Of a stretch of 64,000 nt of DNA, positions 1 to 11,307 are shown piece by piece (the first letter of the stretch is position 1; each line of letters begins with the position of its first letter). The stretch comes from Ciona savignyi (taxonomy: Eukaryota; Chordata; Ascidiacea; Phlebobranchia; Cionidae), in contig CH003277.1 of assembly GCA_000149265.1 (NCBI GenBank), positions 5,483 to 69,482 of the forward strand, given 5' to 3'. The notes under the pieces are model-generated. The model was not told the DNA's origin and searched no databases. It worked only from the letters and a program-made list of their open reading frames with translations. The position numbers and the translations under genes are program-made.

Positions 1-270
1 CAGGGGTTCAGTTGTAAGGGGTTCAGTTGTAAGGGGTTTAGTTGTAGGGGTTCAGTTGTAAGGGGTTCAGTTGTAAAAGGGTTCAGTTGTAAGGGGTTCA
101 GTTAAAATGGGTTCAGTTGTAAAGGGGTTCAGTTGAAAGGGGTTTATTTGTAAAGGGGTTCATTTAAAAGGGGTTCAGTTGTAAAGGGGTTCAGTTAAAA
201 GGGGTTTAGTTGTAAAGGGGTTCAGTTGTAGGGGTTAAGTTGTAAGGGGTTTAGTTGTAAGGGGTTCAGT
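1..270. repeat. Minisatellite, unit about 15-17 bp
   Basis: Direct tandem repeat of a GGGGTTCAGTTGTAA-like unit with small length variants, running from the window edge to about position 270, so the true array may be longer. It replaces the place where the body of a lectin copy would lie relative to the promoter remnant at 565-1330. Confidence 0.95.
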
Positions 271-564
271 TGACTGGTCACCAAATAAAGTACATTAGAA
301 CAAGCTTAGCGTTTCCAAACCCATTTTACCGTTACACCTAATATTACGACTACAAATGGCGTAACAGGCAGTTCTAAAGCCAAAGAATGGCATTTAGCAG
401 GTTACATAACGAGCTATGTGCAACATTAAAATTCGTGAAAGCGTAAGGAGGGAATCGGTCGCGCTAACAATTCGGCCACACATGCTGTATATGATTTTTC
501 AGTAATTCTAATCTAATTTAGAAAACCTGAAAATGTCTAGTTGCCCAAGTCTGGTCTTTTAGAA
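271..564. other. Intergenic stretch, nothing recognised
   Basis: AT-rich sequence between the minisatellite and the lectin promoter remnant. No exon, SINE or inverted terminal repeat could be recognised on either strand. Confidence 0.5.
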
Positions 565-1330
565 TAACATAACTGAACAAAGTGTCACAGCATATTTGTT
601 TACGAAACAAACGAATCTATGACGAAACATACGTTATTCCTTTGTACATACAAATCAATGCTAGTTTACAAATCCAATTGTGACTGCACTAATGAAGCAT
701 TACCTGACTTGCAACTAGTTTGGAGGTTACTAACAAAGTATTACCTTACTTTTACCCAGCTTTATAACCAGTTTAAAAGTTAGCCACTCAGGTATTGCGT
801 TATAATTAATTGAAAGGGCATTAAAAACTTCTAAAAGGGCATTAAAAATACTGGTTTGAGTTTCAAAAAACACGGATATTTGCACTACTATATATGGAAG
901 CAGCTTACGACACAAGCGAATTGTTGGTGAAGTACAATGTAAAGCTATGTTTTATCTAAATCCACACATACAGAAGTTCGCTAAAAAATATAGATTGCTG
1001 TTACTTACACGGTATATTTTAGAACTTCCTATGGCAAGCCCATTTACCTGGTATTTTACGCTCTATAGAATATTTTAAATAAATGAAGTTAATTTTCCTA
1101 CTAGTGTAGCGCGAAATGCGACTTACATGCTTAAAACTAGAAAGGTATTTTCTATGTATTGCTCTTAGGGCATTTTGAAGTTAGTTTTGTTTAATTTATT
1201 CTATGTTTATGTTAGGGTAACTGCAATTTCCTGGTAGCGATAGCGAAATTAAAACTAAACCTACCAGCATTGCGGTTGCGTACTATGCACCTGCAGCAAC
1301 GTTATTACAAAGTTGTGATGGTGTAACTAG
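565..1330 (-). other. Promoter and upstream block of a lectin gene copy whose coding part is gone (copy D)
   Basis: On the minus strand this matches the regions upstream of lectin copies A (3659-4095), B (9461-10040) and C (33760-34628). At 568-590 the end of exon 1 (CTGAACAAAGTGT in forward reading) is joined directly to the 5' untranslated sequence (CACAGCAT); about 35 bp with the start codon and signal-peptide codons are missing. The shared block GTTTACGAAACAAACGAAT follows. No exon 2-4 is found on its downstream (left) side, where the window has the minisatellite. It is best read as an orphaned promoter of a deleted gene. Confidence 0.7.
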
Positions 1331-1711
1331 CAATTTAATGCAAACATTAATATCGTAGACATAACTTCTCATTTTTTTTATATTTAACCATTCGGAACAT
1401 ATACCCGTCAGTAAAGATGTTAAAAATTCAAAGCTTTATGTTACGGCTATACATTTTTACCTTTATATACAATTTGGGTATACGAAAAAGATTTTTTAAA
1501 TTAAACTTTGAACGATTCGGATCAAGTATTTCTAAAGTTTATCATTGAATCGTCTCTTCGTATAAAGATTTTTAATACTCGTTTTAATAAAAATGAAATA
1601 ATATTTGACAATTTAGTTATTTATACAGTAACTAGTCAGCCTATACGGTTTAGTATCAACAATAAAGCTCAGTCCTCACGGCAAGTGACCCCATACTTGT
1701 ATAAATCTTAA
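1080..1711. repeat. Segmental duplication, inverted partner at about 47050-47610
   Basis: This stretch joins the upstream block of copy D to the 3' flank of lectin copy A. Its reverse complement is at about 47050-47610, with the same junction, many shared runs and small indels. It is the outermost matched part of the inverted duplication seen in this window. Confidence 0.75.
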
Positions 1712-1955
1712 ATTGAATATTTATGTTTATCCCCGTGAATGGAATAACCAAGGAAAACTTAAGGGTTGTTAACACACGAGCAATCGGCAAATTACCTCGC
1801 GCCACCATCGGGTTACCGGAGCTATTACAGTGTGCTGTGTATGTTTGGGACTTTCTTGCAATTTGGCAAAACCCTTTAACCACTGGGTTCAGGTAACGAC
1901 TTATAAGTGCCTTACTCAAGGACACAACCGACTAGCTATCGCCTACTTTCAAATC
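1712..1955 (-). mobile_element. tRNA-derived SINE, minus strand, 5'-truncated head
   Basis: Member of the main SINE family of this window. The family has a tRNA-like head with pol III box motifs (GGTTAGTCTGGTGGTTTAG, then GGTTCGAAACTGG), a body with CGGTTGTGTCCTTGGG and CAACACACTGCAATAGC, and a tail ending GATAAACATGAATATCC. This copy shows tail and body in reverse orientation, downstream of lectin copy A. Confidence 0.85.
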
Positions 1956-2058
1956 TCCCTTAACTAACCAACTGAACTAACCGGGCGTTCGAAAATGAAC
2001 AAGGAGATCGGTTGTAGTGTCTAACACGTTTATGTTTCTGTCCAATTGAAGTGTAACT

Positions 2059-3705
2059 TTATACAGAGAGTGTGCGTTCGCACAAGGGCCGGTTGGTTGT
2101 CGTTTTGTCGCACGAATTATCATTTATTCTTCTGCCAATGATCTCTGCACAGTTTTCTTTGTTTCCCCCACTTGGGTTTCCAGGAGACCAATTAGTTTGG
2201 TTACTTAGGAGCGGACTTCCGTCTTCCCAAACCCATAGACCCTCCTGTGCGCGGTCGGTGAGACCTAACCAGAGCCGATTGAGATCGGGGTATATTGCTC
2301 GATTGAAGGTTGTGATTTTCCTGAATGAAACATTAAATAATCAATACAAAAATTGATTAGACAGAAAAACAAAACGTCTTTAATGACAATAATTTGTTTT
2401 TTTATGCCACTGAGTTCAGGTGAGTAACATACGGTCACTATGAAACTACACGTCGTAGTAATAGCACAATCTAAAATAAAAGACTCATGTTTATCCCAGT
2501 GTGAATGCATGGGAAACGCAATAAAAAGGGGCGTTAACACTCGTGTAATCATAGGATTACCTCGGGTTACTGGAGCTATTGCAGTAAGTTGTGTATGATT
2601 CCGACGTTCAATTTCTAGTTGGTAGAACCCATTATTTTAATAATCCTTCAGTTTATAAATTCCATCAATGCAATATAGGTTGAGGCAGTGTACGCTAAGT
2701 GTCATATGCTATGACACAACCGCATATAGCTAGCGAGCAGTTTTGAAACTGCAACCCTTCGACTGAGTGCGAGACACCACACCCATCAAGCTAATAGTTA
2801 GCATCTACTTATCTGCCGTCTATTATTCATATAGTCACAATGTAACCTACTCCCTTATATTGATATCCTTGACACCGGCAACCGCTAAACTGGCGTCTAT
2901 TTTGCGACAAGCTGTTATTGCGTCGTCGTAACTAATTTTGTACGGCAACACACGATACGTAAACCCATGTCCAGGAGGCGCATACCATTCTTCTCTGTCT
3001 AAAGCTGTAAGTATAAAGCTTGTAGAAGTTTAGTTAGCAAACCAAACCGTTTGACGATGGTAAACATTAAGTAGGCCTACTTTATGTAATCAAAGTTTGT
3101 AAAGTGTGTATAGTATATATTCATGTTCAAAAGGGATTTCATACTTTTACCTGATTCTTGAACGATGACTGTAATTGGCATTTGAGTCCACCCTTCATTT
3201 CGATCAATTCGCTTTACATTTACAATAACTGTATTCTTTATATAATTGATTTTGACCACAGAGGTTTCGAAATCATGCGACGAGGTGGGGTCGCTAGGGA
3301 TAACTTTAACTTTCACACTGGCAACAAAATACTTTGAACACAATGTACAGTTAAAGCTCAGTTGTGTTGATCGCGAATTGGAACTGGAACAAGTGTTATA
3401 GCTCCAGTCGTTCGATAGCTTTTTTGCTGAAAATAAAAGGACTATTATTTTTATGTTTTTAAGTTTGTTAAATGCCTATACACATTGGGATCAATTAAGT
3501 TATAATGAAAGTCAATTGCACTAGCAGCTGTGTCTTATGTAAGTATATACAACTTCAATTACGAGTTGATTTGTTGATATTTATGTCGCGATTCTTATCA
3601 TTAAAAATCATCCAGTATTAGGTAACTAGTAAATATATATTTCTTTGACAATAACTTACCTGAACAAAGTGTAGCGAAAATGACAAGATGCACAAGAGTT
3701 TTCAT
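2059..3705 (-). CDS. Secreted C-type-lectin-like protein, copy A (intact)
   Basis: Four coding exons on the minus strand: 3660-3705, 3151-3426, 2851-3004 and 2059-2320. All junctions are GT-AG and phases match, giving 245 residues. Exon 1 encodes a hydrophobic signal peptide (MKTLVHLVIFATLCS). Exon 2 encodes about 92 residues of an unrecognised N-terminal domain with a few cysteines and a SSHDFET stretch. Exons 3 and 4 encode a C-type lectin-like domain (about residue 112 to the end), with the first cysteine in TACRK, the WLGL core motif, GNPSGG in the loop where sugar-binding lectins have EPN or QPD, and the ENC, NSC and PLCER cysteines. The full calcium/sugar motif is not evident, so carbohydrate binding is uncertain. 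Same exon lengths as copies B and C except exon 4, which is 12 nt shorter. Probably extracellular recognition; ligand unknown. Confidence 0.85.
2483..2800 (-). mobile_element. SINE in intron 3 of lectin copy A
   Basis: Main-family SINE lying in the same orientation as the gene. A SINE sits at the equivalent place in copies B (6365-6640) and C (35785-36070), so it was probably inserted before the gene duplicated. Confidence 0.8.
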
Positions 3706-4095
3706 CACAGCATAATTGTTTACGAAACAAACGAATCTATGTCGAAACATGCGTTATTATTTTGTATTAAATATATGCTAACATTAGCTTGCAATCTAAT
3801 TGTGACCGAACTAACAATGGATAACCTGACTTATATCTAGTTTGCAGCTTACTAACATAGAATTACCTAAATTAGAACTGGTTTAAACACAGTGTTGTTG
3901 CAGCCGATACAGTAAATATAGAAGTGTATTACCGTGAGACCATTGTAAGGTTAGTTTTGTTTAATTTATATTCATGTTAGGCCCACAGCAATTTTCTGGT
4001 AAAAGTGGCGGAAAGATTATGACTGGTAAAGCTACCATCATTGCGTTTGCGCACTCTAAACCTACATCAATATTGCTGCCAAGTTGTTTTATTGT
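3706..4095 (-). promoter_or_regulatory. Upstream region of lectin copy A, conserved among copies
   Basis: Contains the block GTTTACGAAACAAACGAAT (forward strand) just upstream of the start codon and the farther block TTAGTTTTGTTTAATTTA, both shared with copies B, C and D. No clear TATA box was fixed. The conservation may reflect recent duplication rather than function. Confidence 0.5.
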
Positions 4096-5930
4096 GAAAA
4101 AGTGCAGAAAGTAAGGCAAAAATTCGGCGGAAAATGAGCAGGTTGAGTAGTAAGATCATTGACCTGTTTTAGACGATTACTAATAATATTAAAATAAACG
4201 TTTATTAAAATTTGACTATTCCATAGGTAAACGCACTACCTATTTTTGTTAACGTCGACAATGGCGCTAGCTGGTCGACTATATCCTTACGGTTAGGCGG
4301 ATGTCGCATAGATCCATTGGATTAATGGGCATAACAAAAGAATCATCTCAATCATATACAACACACTACAATTGCATTGGTAACAAAAAAGTTATTTATA
4401 AATTGGTTCATTTAAATGTAGAGGTGACTGCGTGGAGGATTTCGTGTATATTTTTGTGGAAGCTAATACTGAAATGACGTTTATGCTATTTTGATTTGAC
4501 CCTTTGATACACTGGTTTCAGGCCATATTTACTATGTGCCTTGCCTATTACACAACGTTCGATTTCACAACCTTTCGACAAATCTCAAAGATCGAACCAA
4601 CGGATCTTAGAGTCCAAAATATTGCAGAATACAGCCCTGATGCATGCGAATATTATTTATCTTTGTTTAAACGAAATTGAAAAGCCAGTGTCTTGGTACG
4701 TCTTACAGTCTATAAAAATGTCAGAAAAGTTACTGCGTTATTGTAGCAATTCTGGCAAAAAAAACTTTTCACCATTTTACCCATGATATAAAATCAAAAC
4801 AATATATTGCTGGTTGCTTTTATTTATTTAATGAAGCTGCCTCATGTTTTTTTATTTCTTTAACCAGCTTGCCAGCAACCATTTCTGTAATATAAAATAT
4901 GTGTTTCCTATTATGTTATTTAGAAAAGTGTTTCCAGGCATATTGTTGAAAACGATGCCCACACACTAACGTTTTGCAATCAATAAACTATTTTACCAAG
5001 ATGAATTTCGAACATAAGATGGGCCTTCAACCTAAGAGCGATTTTAATATACAAATGGCTTCCACTAAACACACGAATGTTCTGGAATAAATGAACTGAA
5101 ACGGCCACGTATCACTTTATCTTTCACCCCACCTTGCTGTTTATATGGTCAAGTTTACGATGACGTAATAAATAAAGTGGGGACACAAATGTCTGTGATT
5201 TGTTTCTTTTAGTGTGGAGTTTCCCTCCTCCCTTCTTTCCCGCTTTTCCTCCTTTTAGTGTTGCCCGGCGGTGGAAACTATATATATTCACACGATTTCC
5301 CATGTGACTATGCCTCTTTTTATTTATAAAACAATAATTTGAGTTTATGGTTCTAAAGGTAGTAGGGAAAAGAAACCGGAATTTCTCGGGAAAAGAAGCA
5401 AATACATAAAATACAATAAAACGAATGCATATGCATGGAATGATGGTGTAACTAAAAATATAATGTAAACATTAATGAGATATAAGTTTAAATTTGTTTA
5501 TTATTCAACCATTTCGCATTACTCGGCATCAGTAAAAATATTATAAACGTCAAAGCTTTATGATGCATCGACCGTTAGGGGGCTATATACATGTTTCATA
5601 TTTATATACATATTGTGTATCAGATGTATATTTATTAAATTAAGCTTTAAACAATAAGAAAATATTTCAAGTTTATCTTTTAATTATCTCTTGGTTTAAA
5701 GTTGTATAATATATATTTTTTATAATATTAAAAAAATCAATTAATATTAAAATAATATCAATTTTGTTCTATATACAGTAACTGATCAACTTATACGGTT
5801 CAATATCAAGAACAAACCTTAATTCACGCGGTACGTAATTATACAAAAAAAGTTTTATAAAGTATCTTTAATCAAGATTTAAAGGGCGAAACGTCTGATA
5901 CGTTTATGTTTCTGTCCAATTGAAGTGTAA
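4096..5930. repeat. Left arm of inverted duplication (partner about 43824-45980)
   Basis: No gene is supported here. About 4540-4960 is the reverse complement of about 45540-45970, and 5000-5790 is the reverse complement of about 43824-44620. It includes a half-MITE at 5200-5275. The right arm has extra sequence (about 44640-45540) not seen here. At 4800-4910, minus strand, lies a divergent copy of the small last exon described at 48360-48450. Confidence 0.75.
5200..5275. mobile_element. Half of a MITE with ACACTAAAAGGAGGGAAA ends
   Basis: Reads TTTCCCTCCT and CCTTTTAGTGTT, matching the right end of the complete MITE at 14398-14615. The left half is absent. The inverted copy is near 44335-44400. 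Confidence 0.6.
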
Positions 5931-6364
5931 CTTTATACAGTGAGACTGCGTTCGCACAAGGGCCGTGTGGTTCCTGTTTTGTTGCATGAAATATCATTCA
6001 TTTGTCCATAAATGATCTCTGCACAATTTTCACTGGTTCGTCCACTTGGGTTTATAGAATACCAATTAGTCTGGTTACTTAGGAGTGGACTTTTATCTTC
6101 CCAAACCCAGTGTCCCTCCTGTGCGCGGTCGGTGAGACCTAAACAGAGCCGATTGACATTGCTGTCGCTGTCAGGGTATATTGCTTGACTGAAGGTTGTG
6201 ATTTTCCTAAATAAAACATTATTTGATAAGAAACACTATAAATAATCGATTGGACAAAACAAATAACCGTTTTTATTAACGAAGATTTGTTTTATATGCC
6301 AATAATGTCAGGTGAGGTGACTCTGAAACTACATATTGTGGTTTATTAGCCCCATTTAGAATAG

Positions 6365-6640
6365 TGTATTCATGTTTATACCATTGTATGTGAAAACTAA
6401 AGGGGCAATATCAGACGGATAATAATCAAATTACCTCGCTTCACCGACGGGCTGTTAAGGCTATTGCAGTGTGTTGTATATAAAAAATACGTTTTTTTTA
6501 TTTTAGTATACCCATTAATCCACCGAATTCAAAAAATATCCACTAAATGTCTAACAACACAACCGCCAAGCTTGGGACCACTTTCGAGTCTTCAACCCTT
6601 CGGTTGAAAGGCAAAACACCAAACCCACCAAGCTAATCGG
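6365..6640 (-). mobile_element. SINE in intron 3 of lectin copy B
   Basis: Diverged main-family SINE in gene orientation. It is positionally equivalent to the SINEs in copies A and C. Confidence 0.7.
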
Positions 6641-7659
6641 TCGATCTTAACTTCTATAATAAATATAAAATCCATTTTGTTGAATTATCTGTAGTGAAGG
6701 CCTCTATCGCCCATATAATCACAATGTAACCTACTTCCTTATATTGATATCCTTGACACCAGCGACTGCTAAACTGGCGTCCACATTTCGACAAGCTGTT
6801 TGTGCGGCGTTGTAACTCATTCTGGACGGCAACACACGATATGTAAACCCATGTCCAGCAGGCGCATACCATTCTTCGCCGTCTATAGCTGTAAGTGTAG
6901 AGTTTATATAAGTTTAGTTAGCGTAGCGCACAAGGCCGATTAATGATGGTAAACATTAAGTCAATTATGTAGTCAAAGTTTGTAACATGTGAATTTAATC
7001 TTCCTACTGGTAATTACAATAAGATAAAAATTTCATGTTATTTCCACGTAAAAGTGCAAAGGGCGCTTTCACAATCGTCAGATCAGCTCGCGCCTACCGT
7101 CGAGTTATTATAAACCATTAAAACGTGTAGAAAAAAATGAGAACTTTCTAGTATTTTAGTTAAGCCTATTATTTCAGTTTTTTGCAATTTCCACCAAATG
7201 CTTTGTAAAGGAACACAACCGTTTAGCTAACCCCCCACTTTTAAGCTAACAGCACACAGTTAACCCTTTTCCAACTCTGTTAAGCAGACTTGTCAAATTT
7301 TAGTAAATATCATACTCTTACCTGATTCTTGAACAATGACTGTAATTGGCATTTGAGTCCACCCTTCATTTCGATCAACCCGCTTTACATTCACAACAAC
7401 TTCATTCTTTGAATGATTAGTTTCGACCCGAAAAGTTTCGAAATCATGCGACGATGTGGGGTCGCTTGGGATGACTTTAACTTTCACACTGGCAACAAAT
7501 TACTTTGAACACAATGTACAGTTAAAGCTCAGTTGTGTTGACCGTGCATTGGATCTGGAACAAGTGTTGTAGCTCCAGTCGTTCGATATCTTCTTTGCTG
7601 TGAACAAAAGGATTATTATTTTTATGTTTTTAAGTGGCCTATATGCCAACTGGGATTTC

Positions 7660-7765
7660 AAACCTGTGATGTCCCTACCACTAAATCTTTAAATGGCATC
7701 CTCTATATAGTTCGGCTGCGTTAACCATTTAGCCATTTGACAATTCATAGAATACTCGTGTATTA
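7660..7765 (-). repeat. Short tRNA-like repeat, minus strand
   Basis: Reverse complement reads like a tRNA with boxes: a TGGCTAAATGGTTAACGC-type A box and a TTTGAAATC B-box remnant. Member of the second, shorter tRNA-like repeat family (consensus TGGCCGAATGGTTAACGCG, then GGGTTCGAAACTT). Too degenerate for a working tRNA. Confidence 0.5.
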
Positions 7766-7867
7766 TACCGGGGGGAGATTTTGCTTCTGTTTTAGTCGTA
7801 CACTATACTGATACTAATAAATATTCATATGCTTAAACCGTACACACCTCCAACTTAGTTTATCCGA

Positions 7868-8160
7868 CAGATTAGCCTGGTGGTTCAGTACGTTGCCTTG
7901 CAGCCGAATGCTGCAGGTACAAAACTAGTCGCAAGTTGGTCGGTTGTGTCCTTGCTGGGCAAGGCACTCGGATAGCCTATTGCCCGAACCCAACTGATTA
8001 ATGGGTTTTTCCAAATTGAACGCCTGAATCATACACAACACACTGCAATAGCTCCGGTATCCCGACGGTGGGCGCGAGGTGATCTGACGATTGCCCGTGT
8101 GTTAACCCCATTGTTTTTTTTCATTCACGATGACAAACATGAATATCCTATCCTAGTTAA
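7868..8160 (+). mobile_element. SINE, nearly full length, intron 1 of lectin copy B (antisense)
   Basis: Starts at TCCGACAGATTAGCCTGGTGG and runs to GAATATCCTATCC. It is absent from intron 1 of copies A and C, so it was inserted after duplication. Confidence 0.85.
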
Positions 8161-8455
8161 ATAAAATATTTAAAGGGGAAATATTTTAGTATTGAAATAA
8201 AGAGTAGAAGAAATAAAAGGTAAAAACGAACGTCGCCAGAGATGTCTATTCATTCCTATTAGGATGAATTAACTTTTAAGGAAAGGTAATTACGCAAGAA
8301 GTTGTGTCTTTTGTAGGCTCATATAACTCCAATATAGAATGATTTGACAATATTTTGTTATCCACACTCGTTAAATACGAACATTAAGTTTAAAACACTT
8401 AGTTAAATAGTAAACAAACATATTTTATCGCCTGTAACTCGAGTTTGGTTTAAAC

Positions 8456-9316
8456 CAGGGATGTCCAACCTTTTATTGTACTGGGCCGCATTGTCACTTA
8501 AAATAATTCAATGGGCCGCAGAACCTATTAAATTTCAATAAAAAGGGCAGGGTTCGAATTAATGGTTTTGAAATGATTTGCGAAATGCGCGGATAAGGAG
8601 CGCGCGAAAAAAATTTTGGTAATGATATTTATTTTATAAAGCAGACAGTACCGTTATTTACTAGTACAGTAATGATAAATTGCAATAAACGTAAATTCAA
8701 AAGGGGTGTGTCGCATCTCGCCAATCATAAATAAAGGAATCGAGGTATATTAACGCATAATGGCGATTATTGCGTTATGATAGCAATGCTTATTATACGT
8801 CAATAATGCAAAGTAAAGCCAAGGCAAATAAATAATGTTATGTTGAAGGCAAACAATGTTATATTAACGTGTTGATGATTTATTATTAAAAGTGCGCGAA
8901 ATCAGTACCGGTAATTTATATTTTCGCGATTTTGTTAAATTTGTATTTCGTGAACTTTAGAAAGCGGTTCGCTAATAGCGATTTGCGATCCCTTAATTCC
9001 AACCCTGAATGGGTACATAAAGAAACAACTAAAAGCCATTAATTTCATCCTTGAAAAAAGGAACAAATAACACACATATAGAAAGAAACAAGATCTTATT
9101 TCTGCAATACAAAGTCAATGAGATAAGTTTTTGTCGTCCGTGGGTTCTATCTGCAGTTTTGATGTTTACTGCGTCCCTAAAAGCTGACTGATACATTTGA
9201 ATTGGGCCAAGATTTAAAGTTAAAAATACTACTTTGAGTAAAAATGACTAGCGGGCCGCACAAAAATCTCAGGTGGGCCGCACTGCGGCCCGCGGGCCGC
9301 AGGTTGGACATCCCTG
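8456..9316. mobile_element. hAT-type MITE with perfect 8-bp target duplication
   Basis: 861-bp element starting CAGGGATGTCCAACCT and ending AGGTTGGACATCCCTG, which are inverted repeats. It is flanked on both sides by GTTTAAAC (8448-8455 and 9317-9324). The 8-bp duplication and the CAGGG ends fit the hAT superfamily. It contains several GGGCCGC runs and no open coding region, so it is non-autonomous. It lies in intron 1 of copy B. Confidence 0.9.
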
Positions 9317-9508
9317 GTTTAAACTATTTCAATAAATAAGGCATTTATAGTATGTGCGAAAAAGGACTGTATAGAATGATGTTTAGTGGTATATGTAGTA
9401 AACTTTACCCATTAAAAACACCCAGTAACCAGGAAATGTATATTCCTTTAACAACAACTTACCTGAACAAAGTGTAGCGAAAAGGACAAGATGTACAAGA
9501 GTCTTCAT

Positions 9509-10040
9509 CACAGCTTAATTGTTACGAAACAAAAGAATCTAAATCGAAACATGTGTTATTATGTAGTAATATATGTTAGTATTAGTTCCAAATTTGACTA
9601 TGAGCGAACTGAAAAAAAAGGTTACCTGCGTTTTAACCAGTAGTTTAAAACTTACTGACATTTTTTTCCTGGCTTATAACCAGTTTAAAACGTACTAACA
9701 AAGATTTACGTGGATTCTAACTAGTTTAAAATTTACTCATAAAGATTTACCTGGCTTCTAACTAGTTTGAAGCTTAATGACAAAGTGTTGCAGTATGTGC
9801 AGTTAATATAAAATTTGTCACTGCAGTTCTAAGTATGTATTATTTTAGTCACTCTTAAGAGTATTCTATGAGCGCATTGTGAGGTTAGTTTTGAGTAATT
9901 CCTTTTACGTAATGTTAGGCCCACTGCAATTTTCTAGTAGCAATGGCGGAAATCCTCTGAAAGGTAAAGCTATCCATTGGGTTCGCGTAGGCCTACTATG
10001 CACCTGCAGCAATATTATTGCACAGTTGTTTCATTTTCAA
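9509..10040 (-). promoter_or_regulatory. Upstream region of lectin copy B with a 42-bp tandem repeat
   Basis: Shares the GAAACAAAAGAATCTA and TTAGTTTTG blocks with the other copies. Positions 9620-9790 hold about four imperfect direct repeats of a unit like TTACCTGGCTTCTAACTAG. Copies A, C and D contain different numbers and forms of the same unit. Any regulatory role is inference. Confidence 0.45.
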
Positions 10041-10259
10041 AATGTGCAAGAAGTGCCAGGGTGTGTAATAACGTATTTGACTCCATTTACACGATGTAAC
10101 ATAAGATTGTTTATCGAAATTTAACAACCCCCATAACACAAGCTAACACACTATTTTATTTTTGTTAACTGATATCTAGGTGGGTTAGGTAGTCACTTTT
10201 ATCAGAAAACGTGTATGTTTAAAATTGCTCGAGTGCCTGACATGCTGCACCCTAACCCA

Positions 10260-10405
10260 GTGGATTAATGGTTTCAACTAAAACTGAAGTAATGTCTTAA
10301 TCATATACAATAGGCCACACTGCAATATCTTCGGTAATCTGACGATTGCCCGCGTGATTGCGCTGCCTTCTTCCCGGGCATACAACACACGAATATCTAA
10401 TCTTT
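10260..10405 (+). mobile_element. SINE fragment (3' half)
   Basis: Body and tail only, from CCCAGTGGATTAATGG to GAATATCTAATC, diverged. Confidence 0.6.
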
Positions 10406-10417
10406 AGTAAGTCGTGT

Positions 10418-10500
10418 GGCCAAGTGGTTAAATATACCTACTTATATTACAAAAACGGTCCTAGCATGAGTTCGAAACTTGACTCGGTAAAAAATATGTA
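10418..10500 (+). repeat. Short tRNA-like repeat
   Basis: GTCGTGTGGCCAAGTGGTTAA followed by GAGTTCGAAACTTGACTCGG, the A-box and B-box parts of the second tRNA-like family. Confidence 0.6.
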
Positions 10501-11251
10501 ATCTTTAACAATACAACTTTCGAATTTAATACAATTTAACCCACATTTGCTTCACCATGCTCTACACGGTTAAGTACAACGGAATTTTCATTTATGCTTA
10601 GGCGGGTTTAAGAGTATATCTCATTGGCAAGTTATCTGAAAAAATAAGACTTATATGGTGTTTAATTGACAGAGAAATTCTTTGGGCTTAAATAATACAT
10701 GTTAAGTGTAGTGGGGACGGATAAACGGACAGTCACACACTGCATTAGGCTAATCAAGGCGGCAAAACTGTGTATATTACGTACAGTGCGGCGATATATA
10801 CAGCATGATAACAAGTGAGCTCATATAAGAACAACATAATATCACAACAATGAGATTACAGTGGGTGCGGGAACTAGATAGGATAAATTAGCGTTTCACC
10901 AATTTCGTAGAAAAAATCTTTAAACTTGCAAATTGTAGAATCGGCAAAAGTTGTCTACAGAATTACGATGCACCAAAATGGCGGGTTTAATTAAAGGTAG
11001 GAGTAGAAGACATGCAACTACACAGGGGTTTGTGCGTGAAATTATAAGATAAGAGGGTAAGGGTTGTGCAATTAAAATGAGGGGGTTTGGGTTCACAATT
11101 AAACGAAAGGGTAGCGATCAAACATCAAAACGTATATACCAAATGTCGCAAATTAGTTAATTGCAGTTTTTTCTAATCAGATAACTGGGGTTGGAAATTA
11201 AAATCTGTTTCATACATAGCCCAATGGTGAAAATATCTCGGAAAAAAAGAA
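10501..11251. other. Intergenic stretch downstream of LDH, nothing recognised
   Basis: AT-rich sequence with no exon, SINE head or inverted terminal repeats that I can support. Confidence 0.5.
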
Positions 11252-11257
11252 TTTATT
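11252..11257 (-). terminator. Poly(A) signal of LDH
   Basis: AATAAA on the minus strand, about 50 nt past the LDH stop codon (11308-11310). Confidence 0.6.
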
Positions 11258-11307
11258 TCCATCATATCGACTGACAATTCACGACTGCGACTAATTGTCG
11301 TCGTTTC

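Larger units (their letters stand above)
5933..9508 (-). pseudogene. C-type-lectin-like gene, copy B, with premature stop codon
   Basis: Same four-exon plan as copies A and C: exons 9463-9508, 7322-7597, 6735-6888 and 5933-6206, with exon lengths 46, 276, 154 and 274, identical to copy C. All splice sites and phases are intact. In exon 2 the Tyr codon of the other copies (TCA AAG TAT) has become TAA at 7500-7502, stopping translation after about 47 residues. In exon 4 the tryptophan of the WLGL motif is Cys (CLGL). The remaining reading frame is otherwise open, so the damage is recent, or it is a sequencing error or one allele. Intron 1 is enlarged to 1.9 kb by a SINE and a hAT-type MITE. Confidence 0.8.

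Noticed and set aside
1..270. CRISPR-like regular repeats
   Set aside because: Contiguous short units without spacers; eukaryotic minisatellite.
2072..2356. Plus-strand open frame over lectin copy A exon 4
   Set aside because: Antisense shadow of the lectin domain exon.
6654..6872. Alternative reading frame across lectin copy B exon 3
   Set aside because: The splice phase from exon 2 and the lectin motif (TACRN, ASLAVAG) support a different frame.
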